Below are positions 6,375 to 16,679 of a stretch of 47,236 nucleotides of DNA, piece by piece. The translations under genes and the position numbers were made by a program. Position 1 is the stretch's first letter; each line of letters starts with the position of its first letter. The notes beneath the pieces are model-generated. The model was not told the origin of the DNA. It saw nothing but the letters and a program-made list of their open reading frames with translations, and made no database searches. The DNA is from Methylotenera sp. GTDB lineage: Bacteria; Pseudomonadota; Gammaproteobacteria; Burkholderiales; Methylophilaceae. Where the stretch lies: assembly GCF_029945705.1 (NCBI RefSeq), contig NZ_JAQSDC010000009.1:1-47236 (forward strand). The letters are read 5' to 3'.

Positions 6375-7823
6375 TTATTCTTCAGTTTTAATGTTGAATT
6401 GATGTTTTTCTAAGCGGTAACGCATTGTCATACGGGTAATACCGAGCTTACGCGCCGCTCTGGATACATTATTATCTGATTCAGCCATTACCTTTAATAG
6501 AACAGCTCTCTCAACCTCATCCAGTGTGGCCTGTGAGTTAAGCATAGTATTTGCTGCGTGCTGATTAGCCTCTATCAGCGTCCTGTTCATGGGAAGCGCT
6601 AAATCAACTTCAGTGATATTGCCTTGATGAGACAACAACATGGCACGGCTCACTTGATGGCGCAACTCACGTACATTACCAGGCCAGTCGTAACTTTTAA
6701 TCATAGCAACTGCATCTGCAGAAAAAACTGGCGATGCTAAACCATAACGCCTCGAAGTCTGCGTGGCAAAATGCTTGGCCAACATCAAACTATCACTAGC
6801 CCTTTCACGCAGTGGTGGCATGGCAATACTCATGACGTTTAAGCGGTAATATAAATCTTGTCTAAAACCACCAGTCAGCGACATTTCATGCAAATCGCGA
6901 TTGGTAGCGGCAATAAACCGTGCAGGCACGGCACGTTCTTTGGTTGAACCGATTCTGCGCACCATTCTGCGCTCAAGCACATTGAGCAACTTAGCTTGTA
7001 AGGCTAAAGGCAACTCACCAATTTCATCTAAAAAAAGCGTACCATCTTCTGCCGCTTCTATTAAACCCGGGCGCGTGGCTGTGGCGCCTGTAAAAGCGCC
7101 CTTCTCGTGTCCAAATAGTTCACTTTCCATTAAGTCTGGCGGTAATGATGCACAATCAATATGCACAAACGGCTTATCGTTATTTTGACCTTTGACCTGA
7201 CAAGATAAGTGTAACAGGCGCGCAGCAACATCTTTACCTGTACCCGTTTCACCGCTAATTAATACGGTAGGCGGCACGGTATCGGCAGCAACTAATTGAG
7301 CGATACGCTGAATTTGCATGTTCACACTTTGCATAGCAGGGCTATCACCCAACAACTCAACACCATCGATTGCATGCGCATTGCGTTGACGGGAATAATC
7401 TAAGCTATTGCTTTGAATCGCTGAAGCCTCAGCCTTTTGAACAGATAACAACAACTCTTCTAAATCAATCGGCTTTTTTAGGTAGTCGATTGCGCCTTGT
7501 TTGATAGCATTGACTGCATCGCTAATCTCACCATGCGCTGTCATCACAATCACAGCCACATTTTTAGCGACTAAATCAGCCAGCAAATCTAAACCATTAC
7601 CATCAGGCAAACGCATATCTAGCAATACAACGTCTGGTGAAAACTGTTTAAATATGGTGCGCGCATCTTGCAAACTCTCAACATGCGCACACTCATAACC
7701 AGCTTTCTGCAATCGACGCATCACCGCTCTAGCAAACAACACCTCATCTTCAACAATCAATAATTTAGATTGCTGCTTTAACATTGCAGAGGCTTGCCCA
7801 GAGATAAGATGCGCTAATTGCAA
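6375..7823 (-). CDS. NtrC-family sigma-54-dependent response regulator
   Basis: Three domains are clear: a receiver (residues 15-135; phospho-acceptor Asp near 68 in LLDMRLPDG, Lys in YLKKPID), an AAA+ domain (Walker A GETGTGKD near 190, sigma-54 contact loop GAFTGA near 244), and a C-terminal Fis-type helix-turn-helix (SRAARKLGITRMTMRYRL). It should activate sigma-54 promoters when phosphorylated. The TTG at 7823 has a strong upstream site (GAGGCGG); the ATG at 7784 is the conventional alternative but lacks one. The gene begins 14 bp after the TonB receptor stop, so both are probably in one operon. No partner histidine kinase is adjacent. Confidence 0.93.
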   Translation of the reverse strand: MQLAHLISGQASAMLKQQSKLLIVEDEVLFARAVMRRLQKAGYECAHVESLQDARTIFKQFSPDVVLLDMRLPDGNGLDLLADLVAKNVAVIVMTAHGEISDAVNAIKQGAIDYLKKPIDLEELLLSVQKAEASAIQSNSLDYSRQRNAHAIDGVELLGDSPAMQSVNMQIQRIAQLVAADTVPPTVLISGETGTGKDVAARLLHLSCQVKGQNNDKPFVHIDCASLPPDLMESELFGHEKGAFTGATATRPGLIEAAEDGTLFLDEIGELPLALQAKLLNVLERRMVRRIGSTKERAVPARFIAATNRDLHEMSLTGGFRQDLYYRLNVMSIAMPPLRERASDSLMLAKHFATQTSRRYGLASPVFSADAVAMIKSYDWPGNVRELRHQVSRAMLLSHQGNITEVDLALPMNRTLIEANQHAANTMLNSQATLDEVERAVLLKVMAESDNNVSRAARKLGITRMTMRYRLEKHQFNIKTEE

Positions 7824-7837
7824 TTAAACCGCCTCAA

Positions 7838-10183
7838 TTAATCTACATCTACAGCAGTTGATGCGCTTGATTTTGGTTTACCAAATTCATAACGCACACC
7901 CACCCAACCAGCGCGAGGTGCGCCAGGTGCTAGAAAGGTCTCATTCGCACCACTACCGTTGGCAAAAGCACCATTAGCATCAAAGCCACTCTGACCAAGC
8001 AAAGCACTTGTATAGTAATCGCGGTCGAACACGTTGTTTACCTTAGCAAACACTTGCCAACCTGTATTCGGAAGTGTGTAACGTGTATCTAAATTCAATA
8101 CTCCGTAACCACCGATTTTACCTGAGCCAAAAAAGTTTACGCCATCAGCTTGATGTTGGTTATTCTCATTTCCTCGTGCATATTGGTCTGAGAAGAACAC
8201 AGCACTTGCACCAATTGTCCAAGTCGGTAAGGCACTCCATTCGCCACGTAATTTCAACTGATGTTTTGGAATACCAGGAATGTTGTCACCTGGATTCACG
8301 GTAATTACACCACCTACATTTGATGAGTTAACATCACTAGCAATATCAAAGCTGCTTTCGTAGGTCGCTTTAATATAACTATAGCCAGCTGACCAACGGA
8401 AATCTCCAGCCTCGCCACTCAAACCTAAGTCAATACCTTGACGACGCGTTTTGCCAACATTATTAAAGTACCCAGCACCTGTTGTAGAGGTAGATGCAAT
8501 AAATATTAAATCGTCATAATTGGTTGCTCGATATGCAGACAAACTCCATTTAGCGATATCACTAAACTTACCACGGACACCACCCTCAAATGTTTTAGCA
8601 ACCACCTGTTTGAGTGGTGGATCACCAGCTAAAGCATTAGGCAAAAGACATGGCGAGTTTGGATCAGAACATCCTAACTCAATCACTGAGGGTGCGCGAT
8701 TACCTTCATTGTAACCAGCATACATATTTAGCTCAGGCATCATGCTATACGTTAAACCCACAGCAGGATTGAAGCGACTATAAGTATCAGAACCAGTTAA
8801 GGAGCCAGCACCTGTCACTGGGTTATATGTACCTGCAACAGGATTTATATCGTCGCTATTATTGATACGAGTGTTGTTGTAACGAGCCGAAGCTGTTAAT
8901 GCTAACTTAGATGTAGCATTGTAGGTATCCGTAGCGAATACACTCCATGTACGACTGCGACCTTTTAGCAAAACATCTTGCTCTACATCATCAAGCGTAC
9001 CACCCACGCCGCGAGCAGCATCGAATGTACTGAATAGTTGACTAGTTTGTTCAAAGTTAATGCGAGATAAATCTGCGCTCACACCACCTGTTAACTGATT
9101 TTTATCTGTCACCCAAGTTAACTGACTGCCGAGACCATAGCCTTTTTGATTAACATGTCCACGGTTAATGACACCTTCATCATCACCAAGCGCAGCCCAA
9201 TCATCACTCAAGTCACCATTGTAAGAGCTAGTGCGGTTTTTTCTATAATATGCATTAGTAGTTAACAAAAACTCATCGCTCAACCATGTGCTAACTTTTG
9301 CGTTCACAAAAAGCAACTTGTTTTTAGTAATATCGGGTTTAGTGTAAATTGACTCACGTCCAAAAGTATTCAATAGGCTTTGAGCCTGGTAACCGTTACC
9401 TGTCAGCTCATTGTCTGCGCCAGTAAAACTAATATCGACGTCTGTTTTTTCGTTGCTCCAACCTAGTTTACCAAAACCTTGCAATACATCAGATGGGGAG
9501 CTATCACGCCAGCCGCTTTCTTCAAACTTATTACCTGCAAAGAAATAACTTACGCCGTTATCCAACTTACCACCGTACTCACCTTCAACCGCCCAACGAC
9601 CCCATGAGCCGCCAGACACTTGCACGCCGCCGCCTGGATTATGTTCGCCACTTTTGGTTTGTACTGAAACTGCACCACCTAAGGTATTTAAACCAAATAG
9701 CGGATTAGAGCCAGGCATCAACGCAATGCTGGAAATTGCATTTTGTGGGATTAAATCCCAGTTCACCGTATCACCAAATGGCTCATTCACGCGAACGCCA
9801 TCTTGGTAAACTGACAAGCCTTGAGGGGTTCCAACTAAAGGTGAAGCAGTAAAGCCACGGAAGTTGACATCAGGTTGATATGGGTTATTTTGGGCTTCAT
9901 TAATATTTACGCCCACCATATTTTGGTTCATATAATCAGCAATACTCAAACCTTGCTGATTTTGAATGTCTTTGCCTTTAGCGACTTGAACATTTGAAGG
10001 CACTTGATCGATAGGCACACCAAGGCTGGATAGCGGAGTAACACCCACCACTTCAACTTTGCCAAGCTCAATCGTTTCGGCTTTATTTTCAGCCATCACC
10101 ATTTGAGGCATTGCATAAGCAGCTAGAATTGCGACCAATATTAGTTTTGGCTTCATGTTTTTTTGTTGTAACGAAATTTGCAT
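7838..10183 (-). CDS. TonB-dependent outer-membrane receptor
   Basis: Outer-membrane gated barrel importing a substrate with energy from TonB. A signal peptide (hydrophobic segment about residues 13-31, ending VMAE) precedes a TonB-box-like region, a plug domain (about 45-180; DVNFRGFTASP, YQDGVRVNEPFGD, GLNTLGGAVSVQTKSG) and a 22-strand type barrel to about residue 768. Instead of ending on the usual aromatic residue, it carries a short tail after YEF. The ATG at 10183 has AGGGG at a good distance. The substrate cannot be told from sequence; siderophores or small organics are both possible. Its position before an NtrC-type regulator and after three palindromes suggests regulated expression through sigma-54. 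Confidence 0.93.
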   Translation of the reverse strand: MQISLQQKNMKPKLILVAILAAYAMPQMVMAENKAETIELGKVEVVGVTPLSSLGVPIDQVPSNVQVAKGKDIQNQQGLSIADYMNQNMVGVNINEAQNNPYQPDVNFRGFTASPLVGTPQGLSVYQDGVRVNEPFGDTVNWDLIPQNAISSIALMPGSNPLFGLNTLGGAVSVQTKSGEHNPGGGVQVSGGSWGRWAVEGEYGGKLDNGVSYFFAGNKFEESGWRDSSPSDVLQGFGKLGWSNEKTDVDISFTGADNELTGNGYQAQSLLNTFGRESIYTKPDITKNKLLFVNAKVSTWLSDEFLLTTNAYYRKNRTSSYNGDLSDDWAALGDDEGVINRGHVNQKGYGLGSQLTWVTDKNQLTGGVSADLSRINFEQTSQLFSTFDAARGVGGTLDDVEQDVLLKGRSRTWSVFATDTYNATSKLALTASARYNNTRINNSDDINPVAGTYNPVTGAGSLTGSDTYSRFNPAVGLTYSMMPELNMYAGYNEGNRAPSVIELGCSDPNSPCLLPNALAGDPPLKQVVAKTFEGGVRGKFSDIAKWSLSAYRATNYDDLIFIASTSTTGAGYFNNVGKTRRQGIDLGLSGEAGDFRWSAGYSYIKATYESSFDIASDVNSSNVGGVITVNPGDNIPGIPKHQLKLRGEWSALPTWTIGASAVFFSDQYARGNENNQHQADGVNFFGSGKIGGYGVLNLDTRYTLPNTGWQVFAKVNNVFDRDYYTSALLGQSGFDANGAFANGSGANETFLAPGAPRAGWVGVRYEFGKPKSSASTAVDVD

Positions 10184-10223
10184 GTTATCCCCTAGGTTAG
10201 ATATATTTCACCGCATTAAATAA

Positions 10224-10238
10224 GCAAAATGCATTCCT
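10224..10238 (-). promoter_or_regulatory. Candidate sigma-54 promoter of the TonB receptor operon
   Basis: On the minus strand the region reads AGGAATGCATTTTGCTT, with GG (10237-10236) and GC (10225-10224) separated by exactly 10 bases. The -12 part TTTTGCTT is good; the -24 part (AGGAAT rather than TGGCAC) is weak. Transcription would start near 10212, leaving a leader of about 30 nt. An NtrC-type activator gene in the same operon and triple palindromes about 85-155 bp upstream strengthen the call. Confidence 0.5.
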
Positions 10239-10321
10239 AGAATTTAATTTTATAAAATACTCAATATAATCAAATAGTAAAGATTAATACCGAGATAGAT
10301 TAAAAATTGTACACGCAATAA

Positions 10322-10381
10322 TTGGTTACATACAGCCAATTATTGGTTATATACAACCAATTTATGGTTGTATATAACCAT
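10322..10381. promoter_or_regulatory. Three tandem 18-bp palindromic operators
   Basis: TTGGTTACATACAGCCAA (10322-10339), TTGGTTATATACAACCAA (10343-10360) and ATGGTTGTATATAACCAT (10364-10381) recur at an exact 21-bp step, two helical turns, so they face the same side of the DNA. Units 2 and 3 have perfect 6-bp arms, and unit 3 is nearly the reverse complement of unit 2. They lie between the permease stop and the TonB receptor, at the usual distance for activator sites upstream of a sigma-54 promoter. The encoded NtrC-type regulator is the natural candidate to bind. Confidence 0.8.
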
Positions 10382-10386
10382 TTTAA

Positions 10387-12894
10387 TTAAATACTGTTGA
10401 GTAACTGCCTTGCTGGAACATTCAAATATCCGCGCAAACCTAGCCAAGCGGCTAGCGGAATAACAATTGCAGCAATCAGCGTAATTCCTAGTGCAAGCGT
10501 TGCATTAAACTGAAACGGAATATTTAATATCTGAGCGCTGATATAGTAAGCCAACAGGTTAGCGGCAACAGTCGCAATCAACGCGGACACCAAGCCAATA
10601 CAAGCAAACTCTGCAATGTAAGCAATACTCACTTGACGACGAGATGCGCCAAAAACTCGCATCAGTGTAGCCTCGGCAATGCGTTCCTCACGCGTGGCGA
10701 TTAAAGCAGCATAAAGCACCGCTAAACCAGCAAGCAAGCTAAAGGCAAACACATACTCTATGGTACTGCTCATTTTTTGCATAATGCCGCGTACTTGCTG
10801 CATAAGTGCGGCAACGTCAATCACGGTCAGATTAGGGTAGCTTCGTATCAGTTGATTCATCGCCGCATCTGTACCAATGGGCAAGTGAAAACTGCTAATG
10901 TAGTTTGCAGAATAATTATCTAATACGCCGGGCGGTGTGACCGCAAAGAAGTTCGCACGCATCGTATCCCAATCTACCTTTCTAAGACTAGTGACAGTTA
11001 GCGTAAGAGGATCACCAGCTACATCAAATATAAGCTTATCGCCTAACTGAATTCCTAGTGTTTTTGCCAAATCTTGTTCTATAGATAAATATGGCTTGCC
11101 GTACTCTTTGGGCGTCCACCAGCGACCTGACAACAATTGATTGTCACTTTGCATTTGAGCAGCCCAAGACAAATTAAACTCACGCTCAGCAAGGCGTTTA
11201 GCGCGCTCATCTTGCCATTGTGTTGCGTTAATCTCTTTACCGTTTTTACTAATCAAACGACCGCGCACCATAGGAAAAATGCTTCCGCCTGTGATTTCCT
11301 GTTTCTGAAAAAACTGTTTAACGCCATCGATTTGGCTAGGCTGAATATTAATAATAAAGCGATTAGGCGCATCTATGGGTAATGATGCCTGCCAGTTGCG
11401 GATTAAATCGCCACGAATCAATGCTAATAACATCAGCACCATCAAGCCCATGCTGAAACCTATCATCTGCACGGTAGATAAGCCAAATCGGCGCTTAAGC
11501 CCCAGCACGCCAAGCTTCATATCGTTTAGCACCTGACTTTTTGGCGACAACATGAATAAACGGTTTGCCAAAGTGACTAATACATAAGAAAGACCTACAA
11601 TCGCCACGCAAAGTAATACTAAAGCGACAATCGTCGAAGCCGCTAATTTACCGTCACGCGCTTGCCAAAAAATCATCGCACACATCACTAATGCTGCGGG
11701 AAGAAACTTAGCTTGTGCTGAAATTGGTTGAGCCAGCGTTTCACGCCGTAAAATATTCATGGCAGTTAAGTTACGCATTTGCCATGCATGCGGCAGCACC
11801 ACTGCAAACATCATAGCAATACTAGCCGCCAAACCTATCAATACAGGTGTGCTAGACGCTGGTGGAAGTGACTCTAAAAACAAACTGCCCGCTAATGTTG
11901 CCAAACCAAACTGCGCTATGAACCCAAGTAACACACCCAACAAAGCACTAAAAAATGCAATTAAAATGGTTTGTATGGCTAACACTTGCAACACCGTACT
12001 TTTTGATGCGCCAAAACAACGCATTAAGGCAAAGGTATCAAGACTTTGTTTGATATAGGGTAAGCTGGAAAGCAACATGGCGACCATGGCTAAAATCACG
12101 CTGACCATAGCGGATAAGCCTAAAAATTGTTGCGCCTTATCTAAGGCTGATTTAATTTCCGGGCGCGCATTTCGCACATCTTGTATCTTCTCGCCTCGGC
12201 TTAATGACGACTTGTTTTGTGCGTTGTATTGATTGATTTTTTCTGGGCTAGCTGCAAGTAACAACTGATACTTAACCCGGCTACCATACTGAATCAACTT
12301 GGTGGAAGGCAAATCAGCGGCATTCATCATTAGGCGCGGCGCAAAGCCAAACATGTCGCCCCCACGGGATGGCTCGCGGACCAATATTGCACTTACATGC
12401 AACTTGCGCTCACCTACCTCAACATCATCCCCCACCTTAATATTCAGTAAGTTTGCCAATCTGGGTTCTATCCAAACTTCACCCTGCTTCGGTGAGGTTT
12501 TGACTACCAATCCAACATCAGCGACATCTTTACCTAAAGTTAAATCACCCCTTAGCGGAAAGGCTTGTTCAACCGCCTTGATTTCAGCTAGTTGACTGCC
12601 TTCACCAAATACCACCATGCTAGAAAACTCATAAGTTTTAGCTGTAGCTATGCCTTGTTTTTCTGCGTTATCTAGCAAAGCATCGGGAATAGCATGGTCT
12701 GCAATCACAGCAATATCGCCACCGAGCAGCAAGCCGCCTTGCTGATTTAAGGCAGTCTCTACGCGTTGCGTAAAAAAACCAATCGCAGAAATGGCAGTAA
12801 CCGCTAAAACTAAGGAAAAAATCAGCACTCGCAACGCGCCAGAACGCCACAAACTGAGGGTTTGTGTCCAAGCCAATCTAGCACTTAAATTCAT
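10387..12894 (-). CDS. FtsX-like ABC transporter permease (YbbP type)
   Basis: Large inner-membrane protein (835 aa) of the MacB/FtsX permease class. One membrane helix lies near residues 20-42, a periplasmic domain follows, then a central block of helices (about 255-490) and, after a second periplasmic domain, a C-terminal trio (about 715-825). This duplicated FtsX layout is typical of YbbP. The start overlaps the ATPase stop by 4 bp (ATGA), so the two are translationally coupled. In E. coli the ybbA-ybbP pair is also divergent from tesA, as here. The substrate is unknown; lipoprotein or lipid handling is only a suggestion. Confidence 0.9.
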   Translation of the reverse strand: MNLSARLAWTQTLSLWRSGALRVLIFSLVLAVTAISAIGFFTQRVETALNQQGGLLLGGDIAVIADHAIPDALLDNAEKQGIATAKTYEFSSMVVFGEGSQLAEIKAVEQAFPLRGDLTLGKDVADVGLVVKTSPKQGEVWIEPRLANLLNIKVGDDVEVGERKLHVSAILVREPSRGGDMFGFAPRLMMNAADLPSTKLIQYGSRVKYQLLLAASPEKINQYNAQNKSSLSRGEKIQDVRNARPEIKSALDKAQQFLGLSAMVSVILAMVAMLLSSLPYIKQSLDTFALMRCFGASKSTVLQVLAIQTILIAFFSALLGVLLGFIAQFGLATLAGSLFLESLPPASSTPVLIGLAASIAMMFAVVLPHAWQMRNLTAMNILRRETLAQPISAQAKFLPAALVMCAMIFWQARDGKLAASTIVALVLLCVAIVGLSYVLVTLANRLFMLSPKSQVLNDMKLGVLGLKRRFGLSTVQMIGFSMGLMVLMLLALIRGDLIRNWQASLPIDAPNRFIINIQPSQIDGVKQFFQKQEITGGSIFPMVRGRLISKNGKEINATQWQDERAKRLAEREFNLSWAAQMQSDNQLLSGRWWTPKEYGKPYLSIEQDLAKTLGIQLGDKLIFDVAGDPLTLTVTSLRKVDWDTMRANFFAVTPPGVLDNYSANYISSFHLPIGTDAAMNQLIRSYPNLTVIDVAALMQQVRGIMQKMSSTIEYVFAFSLLAGLAVLYAALIATREERIAEATLMRVFGASRRQVSIAYIAEFACIGLVSALIATVAANLLAYYISAQILNIPFQFNATLALGITLIAAIVIPLAAWLGLRGYLNVPARQLLNSI

Positions 12895-13616
12895 ACTGCA
12901 ACCAAATCTGTTTGCTCAGTCAACACGCCATTTTCAAGCTTTATCTGACGCTGGCATCGGTTTGCCAAATGCACATCATGTGTCACTAAAACCAAAGTCG
13001 TGCCCGCCTCCATATTCATTTTAAATAGCAGCTCAATGATGATTTGTCCTGTTGAGTTATCCAAATTCCCGGTAGGCTCATCTGCAAACAAAATGGCTGG
13101 TTGAGTGGCAAAGGCACGCGCAATAGCCACGCGCTGTTGCTCGCCACCTGAAAGCTGCTTCGGGTAGTGTTGCACGCGCGCGCTCAAACCTACTTTAGCC
13201 AATGCCTCAAGGCTCAGCTCTTTTGCATTAGCTTGGCCTTTCAATTGCAAAGGCAGCATGACATTTTCTAAAGCTGTGAGTGATGGTAGCAACTGGAATG
13301 ACTGGAATATAAATCCCATGCTTTTGGCACGTACTGCTGCCCTGCCGTCTTCATCTAAACCACTAAATGGCTTGTTTTGAATTTGAACGCTGCCACTACT
13401 TGGAATGTCCAAGCCTGCGAGCAAGCTCAGTAGCGTGGATTTTCCAGAACCTGAGCTACCGATAATGGCAATTTGCTCGCCATTAAAAATAGATAAATTT
13501 AAATCCCGTAAAACCTGAATATGGTTATCATGACTAACGAATTCATAGGTTAAATTTTGTGCTTGGATTATTGTCGCTTGGCTTATTTTTGTTTGCATAG
13601 CAGGAGGTTGTTGCAT
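12891..13616 (-). CDS. ABC transporter ATP-binding protein (YbbA/LolD type)
   Basis: Cytoplasmic ATPase of about 241 aa that pairs with the FtsX-like permease. Walker A GSSGSGKST, Q-loop FIFQSFQLLPSLTALENV, signature LSGGEQQRVAIARAF, Walker B ILFADEPTGNLD and the switch His in LVLVTHD are all present. The ATG at 13616 is preferred over the TTG at 13619; a start at 13598 is also possible. Its 5' end lies two bases from the divergent tesA start, so each promoter must lie within the other gene's coding region. Confidence 0.94.
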   Translation of the reverse strand: MQQPPAMQTKISQATIIQAQNLTYEFVSHDNHIQVLRDLNLSIFNGEQIAIIGSSGSGKSTLLSLLAGLDIPSSGSVQIQNKPFSGLDEDGRAAVRAKSMGFIFQSFQLLPSLTALENVMLPLQLKGQANAKELSLEALAKVGLSARVQHYPKQLSGGEQQRVAIARAFATQPAILFADEPTGNLDNSTGQIIIELLFKMNMEAGTTLVLVTHDVHLANRCQRQIKLENGVLTEQTDLVAV

Positions 13617-13618
13617 CA

Positions 13619-14323
13619 ATGTTTTTCCACTTATTATTAATTTTAAAAAAGCTAAATTCTAAACTTAAACAATCAAAACCAGTGCAATCTAAATTATGGT
13701 TACGAAAGTTACTTTGCATTAGTCTACTGAGTTTAAGTTTCGTTGCATGCATTTCACAGGCAAACGCAGCAAACCCGAAAATTTTAGTTTTTGGCGATAG
13801 CTTATCTGCCGCATACGGAATTCCGAAATCACAAGGTTGGGTAGCACTCTTACAAAAAAAGTTGGCAGATCAGCATTATCAATACGATGTGATTAATGCC
13901 AGTATTAGCGGAGAAACCACCAGCGGTGGTTTAACTAGATTAGAAACAGCGCTTTCAAAAGTACAACCCAATATCATTATTATTGAGCTCGGTGCTAACG
14001 ACGGTTTACGCGGTTTACCCGTAAAAGAGATGACTGAGAACCTTAATACCATGATTACACAAAGCAAGAAAGCCAACGCAAAAATACTGTTAATCGGCAT
14101 GAAAATACCGCCTAACTATGGCCCTAAATATACAGAGGCATTCCGCAACACGTACCCTGATTTAAGCCTACAGCATAAAGTTTCGTTAGTGCCATTTTTG
14201 CTTGAAAATGTTGCCGCCCAACCGAAACTAATTCAAGACGATGGTTTGCATCCAAATGTGTCAGGGCAACCTATTCTTCTTGATAACATTTGGCCAAAGC
14301 TTAAGCCATTACTTAAACGATGA
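13619..14323 (+). CDS. tesA: Arylesterase / lysophospholipase TesA (SGNH hydrolase)
   Basis: Periplasmic SGNH-family hydrolase acting on acyl thioesters, aryl esters and lysophospholipids. Block I carries the nucleophile in VFGDSLSAAYG (Ser about 61), block III ELGANDGLRG and block V DGLHPN with the Asp-His pair. Residues 30-50 form the signal peptide core, cleaved after ANA; the N-terminus before it is long and lysine-rich, so the true start may be later. An AGGAGG at 13601-13606 lies 12 nt before the ATG, farther than usual. It is divergent from the ABC genes, as in E. coli, and convergent with tilS with only 15 bp between stops. Confidence 0.92.
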   Translation: MFFHLLLILKKLNSKLKQSKPVQSKLWLRKLLCISLLSLSFVACISQANAANPKILVFGDSLSAAYGIPKSQGWVALLQKKLADQHYQYDVINASISGETTSGGLTRLETALSKVQPNIIIIELGANDGLRGLPVKEMTENLNTMITQSKKANAKILLIGMKIPPNYGPKYTEAFRNTYPDLSLQHKVSLVPFLLENVAAQPKLIQDDGLHPNVSGQPILLDNIWPKLKPLLKR

Positions 14324-14338
14324 TTACGTGGTTCAGAA

Positions 14339-15709
14339 CTAAATATCTTGCCAAATAATATCTAATCCAAGTTCACCTTCGTCAGCTCGCAGCTCATGCG
14401 TTATGCCAATGTTTGGCACTAAAGCTAGGGTATCATGCCAATAAATAAGTGGTAAATGCTCACGCTGCCAAGGTGGAATATTGGCTTCTTGCAGTAGATG
14501 TTTAAGCGTTCGAGTTGGCCTTAGTACATCTGGCTTAAAGCGCTCACCGCCATCTCGATTTGTGATTCTCAGCTTAGTCATGCCATGCTTTAGCGCTAAG
14601 CCTGCGCCTATCACTTGCTTAAAATGTAACTGACCGCCATTAGGCAAGTCTAAGTGCGACTCACCATTCCAAGTCATATCAAACGCCTCGGCTACACGTT
14701 CAGCACATAAATAAGCGCGTTGCTGATAGCGCTTTAAACTTAAGTGTTGTAACTGGATATTGATATTGGCATCAGCTTTAGCATTAAATACCTGCTGAAT
14801 AATTTCATTCAAATGATCAGAGCTTGGCATGGAGAGTTGGTTTTGTGCAAACCACCAGCGTAGTAGATTTTTGGCGCGCGGAAGGTCTAAGCTGGTTAAA
14901 CCTTGCAAACAAAGGCTGTTGTTTTGCAATAAATCATTGGCATCAATTTTTGCTAAACTATCGAGTAATTCATTCGCTTCAGCCAAGTGCGAGGCCGTTC
15001 GTGCAAGCACTGATTTAACTGATGGATAACGAGTCGCTAACACTGGCAAGAGATCATGCCGCACGAAATTGCGCTCGTAATGGGTATTGTCATTGCTTTC
15101 ATCGTTACACCACGAAATATTATGCTGCTCTGCATACGCCTGCAATGTTTGGCGCGACACCTCAAGCAAAGGACGCATTAACCGTCTAGGCTCATCTATT
15201 GCAGCCATAGAGGCCAGACCCTTCACGCCAGCGCCTCTAAACAACTGTAAAAGCAATGTTTCGGCTTGGTCATCTTGGTGATGCGCGGTGGCGATAAAAT
15301 CTGGTTCAATCTCATTCAGCTTAAAGTCAAACAAAGCTTCATAACGTAATTGCCTAGCAGCTGCCTCTATGCCCAGCTTAGAATTTGGATCAAGCTGAAC
15401 ATATACAACTTCAACTGGCACATTCAAAAGCTCACATTGTTGCGTGCAGAAGTCTGCCCAAGCATCGGCATTTTGGCTTAAACCATGATGCACATGCATG
15501 GCATACAATTCGAAAGAGTTAGATTGTTTAGCTGCAGCAAGCAGATGCAACAGCACTGTAGAATCTAAGCCCCCACTTAATGCCAACAGCACGCGCTGAT
15601 TGGGCTTTAGGTGGTGGCTTAGAAGTTGATTGAGTTGTGAAAGTAAAGGATGAGTTACAAGACTTGTAACTTTCTTGCTATTTTTCAGCGACTTCTTTGT
15701 ATTTGCCAT
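14339..15709 (-). CDS. tilS: tRNA(Ile)-lysidine synthase TilS
   Basis: Cytosolic N-type ATP-pyrophosphatase that converts C34 of the CAU-anticodon tRNA-Ile to lysidine, changing decoding from AUG to AUA. PP-loop [10 protein letters not shown] near residues 43-51, the HHGLSQNAD and [17 protein letters not shown] motifs, and a C-terminal RNA-binding domain ([24 protein letters not shown]). 456 aa is a usual length. The start codon lies inside accA with a 32-nt overlap; a later start is possible. It is the last gene of a dnaE-accA-tilS run, an order also found in other proteobacteria. Confidence 0.96.
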   Translation of the reverse strand: MANTKKSLKNSKKVTSLVTHPLLSQLNQLLSHHLKPNQRVLLALSGGLDSTVLLHLLAAAKQSNSFELYAMHVHHGLSQNADAWADFCTQQCELLNVPVEVVYVQLDPNSKLGIEAAARQLRYEALFDFKLNEIEPDFIATAHHQDDQAETLLLQLFRGAGVKGLASMAAIDEPRRLMRPLLEVSRQTLQAYAEQHNISWCNDESNDNTHYERNFVRHDLLPVLATRYPSVKSVLARTASHLAEANELLDSLAKIDANDLLQNNSLCLQGLTSLDLPRAKNLLRWWFAQNQLSMPSSDHLNEIIQQVFNAKADANINIQLQHLSLKRYQQRAYLCAERVAEAFDMTWNGESHLDLPNGGQLHFKQVIGAGLALKHGMTKLRITNRDGGERFKPDVLRPTRTLKHLLQEANIPPWQREHLPLIYWHDTLALVPNIGITHELRADEGELGLDIIWQDI

Positions 15710-16649
15710 AGCCCATTAAGCGCTCATAACGGCTAACCAGTAAAGTTTTAATAGATTTTGGCTTTAATTTGGCAAGCTCTTCTTTTAGTGCAACACGCAA
15801 AGTTTCCATTACCACTTCTGGCGCACGATGTGAGCCGCCCAATGGTTCAGGTACAATTCTGTCGATTAAACCTAGTGCTTTAAGACGCGTTGCGGTAATT
15901 CCCAAAGATTCTGCAGCAATGGAAGCTTTATCCGCACTTTTATACAAAATAGAAGCACAACCTTCAGGTGAAATAACCGAGTAAGTGCCGTATTGCAACA
16001 TTAACAATTGGTCAACCACACCTAAGGCCAACGCACCTCCAGAACCACCTTCGCCAATAATCACGCCGATAATAGGTGTTTCTAGTTCAGCCATCACATA
16101 GAGATTACGTGCAATCGCTTCTGATTGGCCGCGCTCCTCTGCGCCAATGCCAGGATAGGCGCCAGGCGTATCAATCAAAGTAATAATAGGAATATGGAAT
16201 TTCTCAGCCAAGCGGAATAAACGTAAGGCTTTACGATAACCTTCTGGACGTGGCATACCGAAGTTACGGTACTGGCGCTCTTTTACATCACGGCCTTTTT
16301 GGTGGCCAATGACCATCACTGGCTGACCTTCAAACCTTGCCAAACCGCCTACAATCGCAGGATCGTCCGCATAAGCTCTATCGCCATGCAACTCTTCAAA
16401 GTCAGTAAATATAGCCTTGATATAGTCCAAAGTGTAAGGGCGTTGTGGATGTCGCGCCAACTGCGAAATTTGCCAAGCAGTTAAATTGCCATAAATATCT
16501 TCAGATAATTTTTTATTTTTCTTTTCTAATGCAATGAGCTCTTTAGAAATATCTAAAGCATCATTGTCATCATGCGCTGATTGTAAGCCTTCAATTCTGG
16601 CTTCAAGCTCTGCGATAGGTTGTTCAAAATCTAAATAACTTATTTTCAT
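15678..16649 (-). CDS. accA: Acetyl-CoA carboxylase carboxyltransferase subunit alpha
   Basis: Alpha subunit of the carboxyltransferase that, with AccD, moves CO2 from biotin to acetyl-CoA to form malonyl-CoA, the first step of fatty acid synthesis. 323 aa, standard length. Key segments include the N-terminal helical part with [36 protein letters not shown], the crotonase-fold core [16 protein letters not shown] and [13 protein letters not shown]. It starts 30 bp after the dnaE stop, suggesting co-transcription, and overlaps tilS. Confidence 0.98.
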   Translation of the reverse strand: MKISYLDFEQPIAELEARIEGLQSAHDDNDALDISKELIALEKKNKKLSEDIYGNLTAWQISQLARHPQRPYTLDYIKAIFTDFEELHGDRAYADDPAIVGGLARFEGQPVMVIGHQKGRDVKERQYRNFGMPRPEGYRKALRLFRLAEKFHIPIITLIDTPGAYPGIGAEERGQSEAIARNLYVMAELETPIIGVIIGEGGSGGALALGVVDQLLMLQYGTYSVISPEGCASILYKSADKASIAAESLGITATRLKALGLIDRIVPEPLGGSHRAPEVVMETLRVALKEELAKLKPKSIKTLLVSRYERLMGYGKYKEVAEK

Positions 16650-16679
16650 GCGATTAGTTTTTTCTCAGAAATCATTAGT

